DNA of 64,000 bases. Origin: Tupaia tana. Its lineage: Eukaryota > Chordata > Mammalia > Scandentia > Tupaiidae. Below the pieces are notes generated by a model. The model saw nothing but the letters and a program-made list of their open reading frames with translations. It had not been told where the DNA came from and made no database searches. How positions within the stretch are numbered: the stretch's first letter is position 1; every line of letters begins with the position of its first letter. The translations under genes were made by a program, and so were the position numbers. The stretch lies in assembly GCA_026018925.1 (NCBI GenBank), contig JAKSZU010000029.1, forward strand, positions 7,625,006-7,689,005, in the 5' to 3' direction. Of this stretch, positions 46,430 to 57,181 are shown in pieces.

Positions 46430-46795
46430 TTTCGAAGGGAAAAGTACAAACTTGGTTACACAGAAACTGAGGTCTAGACTCCAACAATTGACTTCATTAA
46501 GTGAAACATGAGGTTCCTAGTATATTCTTGGTGGAGATGACCTCGAAATATTTACACCCGACTATAACCCTGAAGCAAATCCTTGATACATAAAGTTCAG
46601 TATGTAGATCAGTACAGGTGGTATCAACATTGACAAGGACATTACAAGTGAATAATGTTTGGACCGATCCAAGATTTTCTAAGTCATAAGCTTTATTAAG
46701 ACAAGTGATTCATGTACACATGGACATTGGCCATATTCTGATCTAAAGGAATCTCTCAGTATCCCCAGTGTTAACATCCTGGTTGGATGATTGTG
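46430..46795. other. No recognised feature
   Basis: Unique-looking; no open frame or repeat identified. Confidence 0.4.
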
Positions 46796-46935
46796 GTGTG
46801 AGCTCTGTTTTGCATTATAATGTGTCAAGCAGTATCCATGATTTCAATCTACCAGGTACTGTAGTACCTCTCAGTTATGACAACAGAAATTTCCTCAAGC
46901 ATTGCCAACTGTCTCCTGGAAGCATGATTACCATA
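46795..46935 (+). mobile_element. MER5/MER20-like hAT-Charlie remnant
   Basis: GCATTATAATGTGTCAAGCA, CAGTTATGACAACAGAAATT and TTGCCAACTGTCTCCTGGAA follow the order of the familiar MER5/MER20 sequence (GCATTGTAGGATG...TTGTCACAAC...TTGCCAAATGTCCCC). Ancient and diverged. Confidence 0.62.
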
Positions 46936-46988
46936 CTTGAAGTCCACTGGCCTGGAGAAGGCCAATAAACATCTTTATTAAAAAAAGG

Positions 46989-47258
46989 TATTGGGGACAA
47001 GAAGTTGGCATAATGGCTATGTCATTGGACTCCCATGTAGTCGACAGTGGTTTGAGTCTCAGACCCAGTGACTTAAACTCACGCTGGGCCCATGTGTGTG
47101 CATGCATGCATGAACAAGATACCAAGAGGAGAATAGAGAGAAGGGATCACAGTGTGGCCATTCCCCCTGGTGGGTGATATCTTGCTTTCTGTCTCTCTGT
47201 CTCTCTCTGTCTTTCTGGTGAGCACATGTGACCTATAGCAAAAACCTCTCCAAAAATT
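46989..47258 (+). mobile_element. tRNA-derived SINE
   Basis: GGGGACAAGAAGTTGGCATA head, CAAAAACCTCTCCAAAAATT tail. Mid-age, CpGs mostly decayed. Confidence 0.88.
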
Positions 47259-47274
47259 GTATAAATTCTTATTT

Positions 47275-47755
47275 CCATTCAATAATTGTACTTCACTATA
47301 ATGTACAATATGTTTTTTAATATCTAATTACTGTACATCTTTACAATAAATGAAATAGACTTCCTGGGCATGTATACTGATATTAGTCCAGTCAGAGGTA
47401 TTACCATACACATTATCAGCAACTGATAATTTTATATTTTTGTATCCATTAAATATTTTGCTTAAATTTCCCCTTGATTCCTTCTCTCCTGTCCCCAATT
47501 GTCTACTCTCCTTCTACACCATGTCTAGTATCCTCAGTTTCCCTCCCTGCTTTTATACATTCCAATCTTTCAGTTTTTGCTATAAAGTGCAGATATTCAG
47601 TACATATTAAGTGGGGACATACAATACCTCTTTTATAGTCTGGCTTGCTTCACTTAGCAGTAAATCTTTCACAGTCACCCAGTTTCTATCAAATGCCAGG
47701 TCGAATTGCTTTTGATGGTTGAGTAGTATTCCATAGTGTATATGTGCCACATTTT
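47275..47755 (-). mobile_element. L1 3' end, reverse
   Basis: 3' UTR to the end of ORF2: AATTACTGTACATCTTTACA, AAGTGGGGACATACAATACC, GTAGTATTCCATAGTGTATA. Confidence 0.82.
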
Positions 47756-48000
47756 TTCTTTCTTTTTACATTGTTATTAATTAATTATTTATTTTACATT
47801 CATTTGCTGATCATCACAGCCTTCAAGATGCAGTTTCCCAACCAGAATACACTGTATAGTGGCTTAGTCATACATGTTTTTATCACAAATAATTTTCCAT
47901 TTCATATATATATATATAATTTCCCCCCATTTCTCACCCTCTGTCATATCCCACCTTCCTCCCACTCTATCTCCGGTATCTGCAGTTGCTTTCCATTCCT
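47756..48000 (-). mobile_element. Second L1 3' UTR fragment, reverse
   Basis: TTTACATTCATTTGCTGATC to CCCACTCTATCTCCGGTATC, the same part as 44250-44470. Directly abuts the previous L1 piece. Confidence 0.72.
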
Positions 48001-48507
48001 TTTTTTTTTCTTCCACATTTTATTGGTTAACAAAACATCTTAATTGATCTAACTACTTTCAATAGTAAGTACAGCTGTGAACAAATGTTTGACTTTAGGC
48101 ATGAAATTGTGAGTAGAATGAATATACTATAAAATAACAGCTAGCTGAGGCTATATAACTTACTGTGGTCATTAAATAGGTATTTTTTTAATATGTTTTT
48201 TAATTTCAAGAAAGGCAGCTTTAGCTTTAATAAATCAAAATTTTAAAATGTTAAGAGAACTTTGCTTACGACTTAAAGCCAGGAAGCAGGTTAGGATTCT
48301 GTTCAAATAGTAGTTACCTGGATCTGTTGACAATTCAAGAGAAGACAAAAATTCTTCTCTCTGGACTACAAAGCATAGAAAAATATCAGTATTGTTTTAG
48401 TCAAAAGCCATAAAATTTATTTTATTAGCTCAATCCCATGTACTTAGTCTAACTTCTGTTGTGGTCCAAGCTTTCCGTTTAAATTCTGGAAGATAATATT
48501 CAACTCT
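48001..48507 (-). pseudogene. Unidentified 5'-truncated retrocopy of a host transcript
   Basis: On the minus strand it ends with AACCAATAAAATGTGG and then a T-run complement at 48001-48010, that is a canonical AATAAA signal about 15 nt before an A-tail. The far end reads EYYLPEFKRKAWTTTEVRLS in one open frame; I do not recognise it. Neighbours are L1 sequence on both sides. It could instead be an unrelated repeat with a chance AATAAA. Confidence 0.5.
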
Positions 48508-48543
48508 GTTCTTGTCCCTACCTTTAAGCTGGCCTTTTTCTTA

Positions 48544-48548
<5 letters not shown>

Positions 48549-48592
<44 letters not shown>
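48549..48592. repeat. Poly-A tract
   Basis: About 44 A residues between the ORF2-start piece and the SINE; may be a separate tail or an expansion. Confidence 0.95.
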
Positions 48593-48594
<2 letters not shown>

Positions 48595-48605
48595 GCTCAT
48601 TTCTG

Positions 48606-48857
48606 GGGAACCAGCAGTTAGCGTAATGGCTATGTCGCTGGACTCCCACGTAGTCGACCGCGGTTCGCATCCCGGACCCGGTGGCTTAAAACCCACACCG
48701 GGCACGTGTGCGTGCATGCCCAAGATCCCGAGAGGAGTATGGAGGAGAAGGGATTGCGGCATGACCATCCCCCCTGGGGAGTGATTTCTCGCTTTCTGTC
48801 TCTATGTCTCTCTCTGTCTGTCTGGCAAGCACACGCGCCCTATAGTGAAAATCTCTA

Positions 48858-48900
<43 letters not shown>
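48606..48900 (+). mobile_element. Young CpG-rich tRNA-SINE with long A-tail
   Basis: GGGAACCAGCAGTTAGCGTA head, CTATAGTGAAAATCTC end, then a roughly 43-nt A-tail. Imperfect flanks AACGCTCATTTCTG / AACTCATTTTTGTG. Confidence 0.93.
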
Positions 48901-48905
<5 letters not shown>

Positions 48906-49353
48906 ATTTTTGTGTGTCTGAATTTAGTTTTTCTCATATAACACTCCCTTAAGAAATTCTTGGAGAACTGGTTTGGTGTCAGTAAATTCTTTCAAGTTCT
49001 GTTTATCTGAGAATGCTCTTGTCTTCTCTTCTCATATAAAGGGTAATCTTGCTGAGTATAGTATTCATGGTTGAAATAGTTTTTCACTCAACACTTTGAA
49101 TATATTTTCCCATTCTTTTCTTGCTCACATTATTTCCAATGAGAGGTCTGCTGTTAGCCTGATGGGATACACTTTGTAGGTAACATGATGTTTCTCTCTT
49201 GCCAGTCTGAGTACCTTGTCTTTGACTGTAGTTTTGGTCAATCTGGCTATAATATGTCTTGGAGAAAATCTTCTGGGGTTGATTCTATTTGAGTTCCTAT
49301 GTATTTCTTGGGTCTGGATCTTCGAATGCCTCTCTAGGTTTGAAAAGTTTTCT

Positions 49354-51792
49354 GAGACTTCGGCCCCATGTGTGCGAGTTGATACGATGGAAGTCAAAGT
49401 GAAAAAAAAAATTAACAGGAAGGAATACAAAGGCATCACAAGAAAAAAAGAGATTCCATAAAAACAGTGACTCTGGTTCTTCACAGACATTCCCAAGAAA
49501 ATTTGTTAAGGAAGGTGGACCTAAAATCACATCAAAGAACTTTGAGAAAAGTGTCACAAAACCTGGGAAAAAGGGTGTAAAGCAGCTCAAGAATAAGCAA
49601 CAAGGGGACAAAGCACCTAAGAATAAATTCCAGCAGGCAAATAAATTCAACAAGAAGAGAAAATTCCAGTCAGACAGTCAAAGTGATGACCCAGTGACCA
49701 AGAAACCCAAATGGGATGATTTCAAAAAGAAGAAGAAAGAATTGAAGCAGAGCAGGCAACTTCATGATAAAATCAACTATGACATTGTCGCTTGGTCCAA
49801 GCAGATCTGGGAGATTTTAAGAAGGAAAGACTGTGACAAAGAAAAAAGAGTGAAGTTGATGAATGACTTACAGAAATTGATTCAAGGAAAAATTAAAACT
49901 ATTGCATTTGCTCACGATTCAACTCGGGTGATCCAGTGTTACATTCAATATGGTAATGAAGAACAGAGAAAATAGGTCTTCGAAGAATTGTGAGGTGATT
50001 TGGTTGAATTAAGTAAAGCCAAATATTCCAGAAATATTGTTAAGAAATTTCTAATGTATAGAAGTAAACCGCAGATTGCAGAGATAATCAGAAGCTTTAA
50101 AGGCCACGTGCAGAAGATGCTGCGACACGCAGAAGTGTCAGCCATTGTGGAGTATGCCTACAATGACAAAGCCATCCTGGAACAGAGGAACATGCTGACA
50201 GAGGACCTCTACGGGAATACGTTCCAGCTTTACAAGTCAGCAGATCACCCAACTCTGAACAAGGTATTAGAAGCAAAGCCTGAAAAATTAGAGCTCATTA
50301 TGGATGAAATGAAGCAGATTCTAACTCCAATGGCCCAGAAGGAAGCTGTGATTAAGCACTCATTGGTGCATAAAGTATTCTTGGACTTCTTTACCTATGT
50401 ACCCCCAAAACTCAGATCAGAACTGATTGAAGCCATCCGTGAAGCACTGATATACCTGGCACACACACACTATGGCGCCAGAGTGGCCATGCACTGCCTG
50501 TGGCATGGTACACCCAAGGACAGGAAAGTAATTGTGAAAACAATGAAGACTTATGTAGAAAAGGTGGCTAACGGCCAATACCTCCCATTTGGTTTTACTG
50601 GCAGCATTCGACTGTACTGATGATACTAAGCTTGTGAAGCAGATAATCATATCAGAAATTATCAGTTCTTTACCAAACATAATAGCTGACAAATATGGAA
50701 GAAAGGTCCTGTTATATCTCCTAAGCCCCAGAGATCCTGCACACACAGTCCGAGAAATCATTGAAGTTTTGAAGTTCTGCAGAAAGGAGATGGAAATGCA
50801 CACAGTAAGAAAGACACAGAAATCCACTGAAACAAGCTGTTAGGATCCATTTCTCCAGCTTTGTTAAGCTACCTGCAAGGACATGCCCAACACATGGTGC
50901 TAGGTAAGTCTGCCTGTGTATTGGTGGCTGACATTTTGATATCTGCCACTGGGGATGTTCCAAGTGCCATGGACGCCATCACCAGCTTGGCAGCAGCAGA
51001 ACTGCACCCTGGAGGCAGGAACGGAGAGCTTCATGTTGCAGAACATCCTGCAGGACATCTAGTACTGAAGTGGTTAATAAAATAAGATAAAAAGATGAAA
51101 GAAAATGGAAGAGAAGGTTGTTTTGCAAAAATAACTGTAGAGCATGTGGGTATGAAGAACCTGAAGTCCTGGATGAGTATAAACCGAGGTGCCATTATTC
51201 TTTCTAGCCTTCTCCAGAGTCCTGACCAGTAAGTTGCAAACAAAGTCAAAGCTGGACTTAAAAGCCTGATTCCCACATTGAAAAGAAACAAAAATCCTAG
51301 CAAAGGAATAGAAATTTTGCTTGAAAAACTGACTTCATAGGTGGACACAATTAAGAACAAGAAGGAGGGGCCAGCAGTTGGTTTGGTGGTTAAGATGGTG
51401 GCCTTCCATGTGACTGACCATGGTTCAAGTCCCAGACCCAGTGGGTTGAAAATCATGGCAGGCACATGTGCACATTTCCGTGCATGCATGCATACCCCAA
51501 ATCCCAAGAGGGCAGGGGAGGAGAAGGGACTGTGATGTGGTCACCCCCCACAAGGGGGTGATTTCTCATTTTCCCTCTCTCTTTCTCCATCTCTTTCTTG
51601 TGAGTGCACAGGCTCCATGGCAAAAACCTAACAAAAAGAACAAGAAGGAATCATTTTTCCTCTCTTCTGTTCTTTTTTTCCCAGAGCAAAAAAGAAGGGC
51701 TGGAGTGCTCTGTGTATGTTTTTCTTGACTGTGTTTAGATTCTTGTGTAAGAATCTACTTATAAAGTTGTTTCTACAATTTTTGTTTAAAAA
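49354..51792 (+). pseudogene. PUM3P: PUM3 (PUF-A, KIAA0020) processed pseudogene
   Basis: Near full-length intronless copy of the Pumilio-related nucleolar RNA-binding protein PUM3. The ATG at 49387 gives MEVKVKKKINRK. Later blocks: KKPKWDDFKKKKKELKQSRQ, DCDKEKRVKLM, IAFAHDSTRVIQCYIQYG, VELSKAKYSRNIVKKFLMY, HAEVSAIVEYAYNDKAILEQ, ALIYLAHTHYGARVAMHCLW, KYGRKVLLYLLSPRDPAHTV, HPAGHLVLKWLIK. Dead: TAA after TRKKEIP near 49458, TAG after EEQRK at 49974, TGA in FEEL*GDL, frame shifts near 50600 and 50780. A SINE lies in the 3' UTR. TSD AAAAGTTTTCT at 49343-49353 and 51793-51803, with an A-run before the right copy. Target: ORF1 of L1-6. Confidence 0.95.
51367..51635 (+). mobile_element. tRNA-derived SINE in the PUM3 retrocopy
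   Basis: TSD AAGAACAAGAAGGA at 51353-51366 and 51636-51649. Body GGGGAGGAGAAGGGACTGTG. It postdates the retrocopy. Confidence 0.95.
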
Positions 51793-52689
51793 AAAAGTTT
51801 TCTTCCAGGATTTCATGTACTAGATTATCAATGCCCTTATTAATCTCTTCACCTTCTGAGATACCAATTATCCAGATGTTTGGACGTTTGATGGTATCTA
51901 GTATTTCTCATGTATTATTTTCCTTTTTTGGACTACTTTTTGTCTTTGCGGTGGATTTTTCTAAGCCAGTGATTCTGGTTTCTACATCTGAGATTTGATC
52001 TGTATGATCTATGCTTTTAATACTTTCAAGGGAGGTTTTAATTTCTTGTATTACAGCCTTCATCTTTAACAGTTCCATTTTATTCTTTTTTTATAATGTG
52101 TATTTCCTCAGCTCTTGGAACTCCTCAGCCCCATTCTCCTGCCTCTTCTGGAGTTCATTGTCTTTCTCTTCTTGCATTTCTGTTAACTTTATCACTATGA
52201 ATATTCTAAATTCTTTATCAGATATTTTCATGATTTCCATTGAACTTTCTGTGGATCAAATGAGTTATTCTCTTCCCTTGTGGGGAGGTATTATCTTGGT
52301 TTCTCATATTACTTGTGCCTTTGTGATGATTTCTAGTCATCTGATAGGTTATACGTTTCTTCTTAATTTCTAGAAGTACAATCTGAGATTTCAGGGGCTT
52401 GCAGGAGATGATCTGCAATCTCTTTGTGGTTCCATTTTTACCTCTTGGTGCAGCAGATTCAGTGCACATTGAGGAATATATTGACCCTAACAGTATTTCT
52501 GCTTGGCTATGGTTCACTTAGTTACATCTAGACAATTGGTGAATGGAGATTGAGCAGCAAAGTGATGGGGTAAAAGAAAAAGAATAAGAAAACAGATAAA
52601 GAGAAAAAAAGAAAGAAAGAGAGAAAAAGAAAAAAAAGTAAAAGACAACCCCCCCCAAAATTAATTTTTTAATAAAAAAGGCCTTATTC

Positions 52690-53040
52690 TGTAGGCCTGC
52701 CCCTTGTCTCTCCTAGAGGGGAGTATGAAAAGGTGTTATTAGCAAGATAAAGGAGGATCTAAAAGCCAAGAGAATACTTTACCTTTAAAAATTTTAAAAA
52801 GAAAGAAATACAAAAAATGAGAAGGCAGAGAATGGCAGAGAGAGACAGAGAGAAGGACTGCGGCCTTGAGACTGAATTACCAGTAGACAATCTCCATTTC
52901 TCTTGTTCCCTGAAAGCACTAGTTCTTATCTGCAATGGAGCAGTCTTCTGAAGGCCTGTCCCTTGCCTCTTCACTTGAGACTGGGGACTGGAGGCTGTAT
53001 TATCAGGAGACAATCTTCATTTTGCTTATTCTCTAAAAGC
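52690..53040 (-). repeat. Tandem 5' UTR repeat of L1-6 (period about 124 bp)
   Basis: AGACAATCTCCATTTCTCTT (52884) and AGACAATCTTCATTTTGCTT (53008) start two matching stretches, each preceded by GAGACTG and followed by AAAGC-CTAGTT. GGCCTGCCCCTTGTCTCT (52695) and GGCCTGTCCCTTGCCTCT (52955) are further landmarks. Confidence 0.72.
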
Positions 53041-53044
53041 CCTA

Positions 53045-53640
53045 GTTTGTGCCATGTTTTTTCAATCCATTTATTTATTCTTGGACATTTGGATTGATTC
53101 CATGTCTTAGTAATTGTGAATAATGCCACAACAAATGTGAATTGCAAGTGTTTTTCTGACTGGGTGCTTTCATATCTTTTGGGTAGATATCCAGGAGTAG
53201 AATTACTGGATTATATGGTAATTCTACCTGTAGGTGTTTGAAGAAATTCCAACACTATGGATTTTCAAAGCATGTATGCAATCCATGTCTATCAAGTAAA
53301 AGGTATTATCATAAACATCATCCTCAATAAATAAGTTCATATTCTTGTGTTTGTTAATTTTTTTTCTAAGTCTCTCCCACCTACCTACGACTAATCACCA
53401 TCTTCCTAAACAATCTCTGGTATCTACAATTGTTTTTTTTCCTTGATTATATCTTCCAATCTCCAACTTCTCTCTTTCTTTTAAAAATTATATTTAATCA
53501 TCGTACATCTTTACAGCATACAATATGGTTTTTCCCAGCATAAATACAGTGCATATTAGACAAGCCAAAAATATTACCATATTCATTGTCATCATCAGAT
53601 AATATTTAATTTCATGTCTCACAATTTTTTTCTATAAATA
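53045..53640 (-). mobile_element. L1 ORF2 end and 3' UTR fragments, reverse
   Basis: 53045-53265 is the ORF2 end (CCATGTCTTAGTAATTGTGA, TTTTGGGTAGATATCCAGGA); 53270-53640 holds pieces of old 3' UTR (TCATCGTACATCTTTACAGC, ATACAATATGG). They are out of normal L1 order, so at least two fragments. Confidence 0.72.
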
Positions 53641-53659
53641 TCTTGGTGGAGTTCTCATC

Positions 53660-53795
53660 AAACCTCATCCCTTACTTTATTATAACTTTCTTCACATTAT
53701 TTAACCCTTCTGAACCTCTTTATGTAATTGTAGAATGAATTCCTAGTAGTACTGAACTCATTTAAAAATCAAATGATATAATCTATGTGCATTCT
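53660..53795 (+). repeat. MIR-like remnant
   Basis: TTATTTAACCCTTCTGAACC, TAATTGTAGAATGAA and AAATCAAATGATATAATCTA follow the MIR layout. Confidence 0.55.
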
Positions 53796-53799
53796 TTCC

Positions 53800-53906
53800 T
53801 GTTTTATTATATTGTGTGTGCACTCATTTCGAGAGAGATAGAAAGAGAGGAAGAGTGAGAAATCACCCATGGGTTGAGATCCTTCCTTTTCCATTCTTTT
53901 CTCGAG

Positions 53907-53951
<45 letters not shown>

Positions 53952-54033
53952 CTATTATGTTTTCCAAGCCATTGGGACTCAAACTGCACAGTGAGCCATG
54001 TCACCTTAACCACAAGGCTACCTTGCTGGTCCA
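53800..54033 (-). mobile_element. Old tRNA-derived SINE with a (CA)n expansion
   Basis: GTGTGTGCACTCATTTCGAG start, CTACCTTGCTGGTCC end; a (CA)n array (53914-53949) has grown within the body where CpG-containing ACACGCGC stood in young copies. Confidence 0.8.
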
Positions 54034-54184
54034 GTTCATATAACATTCTAACATCAGTCCACAGGACATAAATGTTCTATGCATATGTTTTATCACTACT
54101 AATATTCCATAAATGGAGGACTAATGACAAGTGTTTAGCTGTATTATAGGCTGAAAACTCCTAACTGCTTTTGTCATAAGCATC

Positions 54185-54831
54185 AGAAAGCCCACGACTG
54201 TTGTCACTATTCAAGGTTGTGTAGCAGATGAACATGGTTCTCTGCCACCATGAAAATAACCAGCAATTTTCTGAAGCTATTTGGAGCTATATCTACAAAA
54301 CAATTCAATGCTTAGATCTTCAAAAAGAAGTAACAAAAACAGGTGCTTAAGACTCCAGGTGTAATTTTAATTTTTGAAAAAGTGCTAACAAGATGAGATC
54401 TCTGTAGATGGCATAGTCCCTAGAGAAGGAAGACATTCACCTGATGTCTAAATAGGTCTCTTGAGAACAAATAATCAGGAAGGAAATTTTCCTTTCTGGC
54501 CAGATTGTGTCCCACAGGAAAATAAAGTGCTCAGGGATATTAGTAACAACAGGGAAATGTGTCGAATGAGCATGTATAGGGAGATTTAAGTATCTCTTTT
54601 GTTATTTGTCCATCAGAGTGTGCATCCTTGGGTTGGATGTGAAAAGAGCTTTTGTTTTGTTGTTTTGTTTTGTTTTGCCTTTTTTATATATACCAAGTTT
54701 GGCTAGAGTATTGATGCTTGACACCTTGATGCTGTCTTGTCTTGGAACCACATTTCAGTCTCCATCATCAAACATCTAGGGAGAAGTTCAGACCTTGACA
54801 TGAAGACATTCTTGTCAGAGAATCCATCCAG
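54185..54831 (+). promoter_or_regulatory. OR unit 2: 5' exon and putative promoter
   Basis: Paralogue of 35400-35999. Contains TCTCTTGAGAA (54457-54467) and TAATCAGG (54472-54479), the O/E-like and homeodomain-like pair seen in unit 1. GTCCCTAGAGAAG near 54416 is a second O/E-like site, one mismatch from TCCCNNGGGA. The ATG at 54800 opens MKTFLSENPS and reaches AG|GTGAGT at 54831/54832 after 32 nt. A T/G-rich stretch at 54650-54690 is an insertion relative to unit 1. Confidence 0.7.
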
Positions 54832-55017
54832 GTGAGTCTTAGAACCCAGAAAGTATAGCAGAAAAGTTTGATAAAGAATGGAAGAGGAAAATGTTTACCT
54901 GAAGTCACTTGAAGGTCAACCAGCCTTGGCCAGAGGCAAGAGGGAACCATATTTATTTGCTTAGCCAATGAATTAATTTGTAATTAATTTATTTTATACG
55001 TTAAAAATGAAATGTTG

Positions 55018-55268
55018 GGGGCAGTGGTAGCATGGAGGTGAAAATAACTAAATACTACATGGCTAAATGTGTGGTTTAATTCCCAAATGAGGCATGTGCC
55101 ACCAGGTTCAAGTGCATGTGTGCTGAAAACACCAAGAGCAGACTGGAACAGACATGACTGCAATGGAAACATCCTCCTTGGAGGCTTATTTCCTCTCTCT
55201 CTCTTACTTTCTCTCTCTGGCAAGTGCACATGCCCGGTGTGAATATAAATAAAATAAACATGTCTTTT
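55018..55268 (+). mobile_element. Old tRNA-derived SINE
   Basis: GGGGGCAGTGGTAGCATGGA head, ACCACCAGGTTCAAGTGCA-like middle, CCCGGTGTGAATATAAATAA end. Confidence 0.72.
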
Positions 55269-56241
55269 AATCTCTGCAAAGCATGCATCATTGTTGACAA
55301 TTACATGAGAATTTAACTTAAATTGAATGAAACTGAAGAAGGACTGGGAGAAATAAGGTAATTCCACTAAAATTTGAACATGTCTATGGAGATTTTCAGT
55401 AAGGAGGTGGAAAATTGTATTACTTGATGAGCTGAAGTGTGGTCATTTTTTTAAAGAAACTTTTAAGATTAGATGTATTTGAGACTGTTTCTGTATTTAT
55501 TACAAGGTTCAGACCAAAGGATTTCTTCCAAATACTTCCTTGCCACAGTAGTTCATGACAGATATTTCCCAGCATTTTCCCTCATATTGGAAAAAAAAAT
55601 TAGTTTCATTTGACAGATCACAGGGGAAAACTAAAGAGTTTTACACTGCAATGATTTTCTTAGTGCTGAAGCTGAATGTATTTTGGTCTCTGCTAGTCTC
55701 TTTATTTTTGTGTGTGCAAATCATCTTTGCAAGTTTTATTTTGTGTTGTTATTTATTACTTGCTCAGGGCTCCAATAGTATTTCATCAGTGTTAGCATCT
55801 TATTGATCTTATGAGGCTCTTTTTATTCCCATCTGTCTGGATTACTTCAGTCTATCAGATCTGTTTCTGTCTCAGCGCATCTCTCTCACCTCTTTCTGCC
55901 TTGTCAGCAGATTCTTTAATGTTTCTTAAAGTACAGAGCATAGAATGGCCACATAAAAATACATCTCCAAGTTTACATGTCCATAGGAAGCTTGCAAATA
56001 AAACCTTGCTGCTATTTCCATGTTCTCACATGGCTTTATACAGGGAGGGTAGGACGGCATGTGAATGAGAAGCCCCAATGTCTAAGTTTCTGAATCATCA
56101 GGCCCCCTCCTTCCTCAACATTTCCTAATATCCCATATTTATGCTTCTTGCTCTTTCCCTCTGCAAGTTGTTCACTTCCCCAGATACCCTTGTAGCTCCT
56201 GCCTTATCTTACTCTAAGACTCTGTTCAAATGTCACCTGGT

Positions 56242-56468
56242 GGGGTAAGCAGGTGGCATGGTGGTTAAGGTACTTGAGGGCCACTTGGCTGACTTTGATT
56301 TGAGTCCTGAGCCAGGAAGCTAGAAAATCACACTGAGCATGTGTGTGCATGTCCAAAGACCCAGGAGGAAAATGGAGGAGAAGGGATTGTGGCATGCCTC
56401 TTCCCCTCCCTCTGTCTCTCTCCTCTTCAGTGACCACGTGGCAAAAACTTAAAAAAAAAAAAACAGAG
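56242..56468 (+). mobile_element. tRNA-derived SINE
   Basis: GGGGTAAGCAGGTGGCATGG head, GGAGGAGAAGGGATTGTGGC body, GGCAAAAACTTAAAAAAAAA tail. Confidence 0.85.
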
Positions 56469-56607
56469 AAAACTCAACTTGTCTGGCATTTCTACCTTTC
56501 TGCCTGCCTCCCCCAGAAAAAAGTTACCATGTACATTCTCTCATGGTTACATAATTTCATGTCTTTCAAGGCATTTATTAATATCTGATGTATTACATGA
56601 TTAATTA

Positions 56608-56792
56608 ACTCTTTTAATAATTATTTTATTTAATTCCACTTATTATTATTATTTTTTAATTTGACTAGAGAGAGAAAGACAGAGAAAAAGAGAAAGGGAA
56701 AGTGAGAGAGCAAGCTGCCAAGTCCAGGACTCGAACCACAGTCATCCATGTGGGAATTCAACACCTTTAACCCCCATTTCACCTGATGTCCT
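56608..56792 (-). mobile_element. tRNA-SINE type B, reverse
   Basis: AT-rich tail, GACTAGAGAGAGAAAGACAG body and TTCACCTGATGTCCTG head complement. Confidence 0.8.
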
Positions 56793-57041
56793 GATTAATT
56801 CTTTGTCAGCTCCTCTTACCTGACTGTAATGGATTGTGAATATTTTAGTTTCTAAGAGACTTATATTCATTATCCAGACTGTACCTGGAACATGGGGTGG
56901 GTGGGGAGGGTACTCTCAAATAATATTACTCAAGTGGATGAAAGAATTTCCTTGTAAAATTGTAGAATTCATGACCTATTGGGGAAAGATGTCCCTATTG
57001 GGACATGAATTCCCAGCCATAGATAATCCATAAGGGCAGGA

Positions 57042-57053
57042 TATATAAAGGGG
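57042..57053 (+). promoter_or_regulatory. TATA-box-like site upstream of the OR unit 2 coding exon
   Basis: TATATAAAGGGG lies 127 bp before the coding exon acceptor and about 130 bp before the ATG. It could drive an intronic alternative start. The unit 1 counterpart (about 38390) is degenerate and separated from its coding exon by L1 and SINE insertions. Confidence 0.4.
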
Positions 57054-57181
57054 AGAAGCACTATGCACAGTATGTGTAGATTAATTTACTGACTAAAAAG
57101 ACCTTAAAATGCAGTGTTTTAACTCTGTGTGTTTGCATAAATCATTTTGCCTTTTTATTTCTTTGTAGTCACTTCGACCAC

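Larger units (their letters stand above)
48508..53040 (-). mobile_element. L1: Old LINE-1 (L1-6) carrying a PUM3 retrocopy and a SINE
   Basis: Minus-strand L1: ORF2 start (48508-48545), ORF1 C-terminal half (48905-49353), ORF1 N-terminal half (51793-52260) and 5' UTR (52260-53040). The open pieces include SPRHIIARLTKTTVKDKVLR and REKHHVTYKVYPIRL. It is broken by a poly-A plus SINE at 48549-48900 and by the PUM3 retrocopy at 49354-51792. Everything downstream of the ORF2 start is missing. Confidence 0.85.
54832..57168 (+). other. OR unit 2 intron
   Basis: From donor GTGAGT to acceptor TTTTTATTTCTTTGTAG, 2.3 kb. Blocks paralogous to the unit 1 intron at 55380-55640, 55950-56240 and 56820-57060. 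Insertions unique to this intron: SINEs at 55018, 56242 and 56608. The stretch 55640-55950 shows no repeat; I see no gene there. Confidence 0.68.

Noticed and set aside
56836-57033. 65-codon ORF before OR unit 2
   Set aside because: Lies in the intron block paralogous to 38230-38440, where the frame is not kept.
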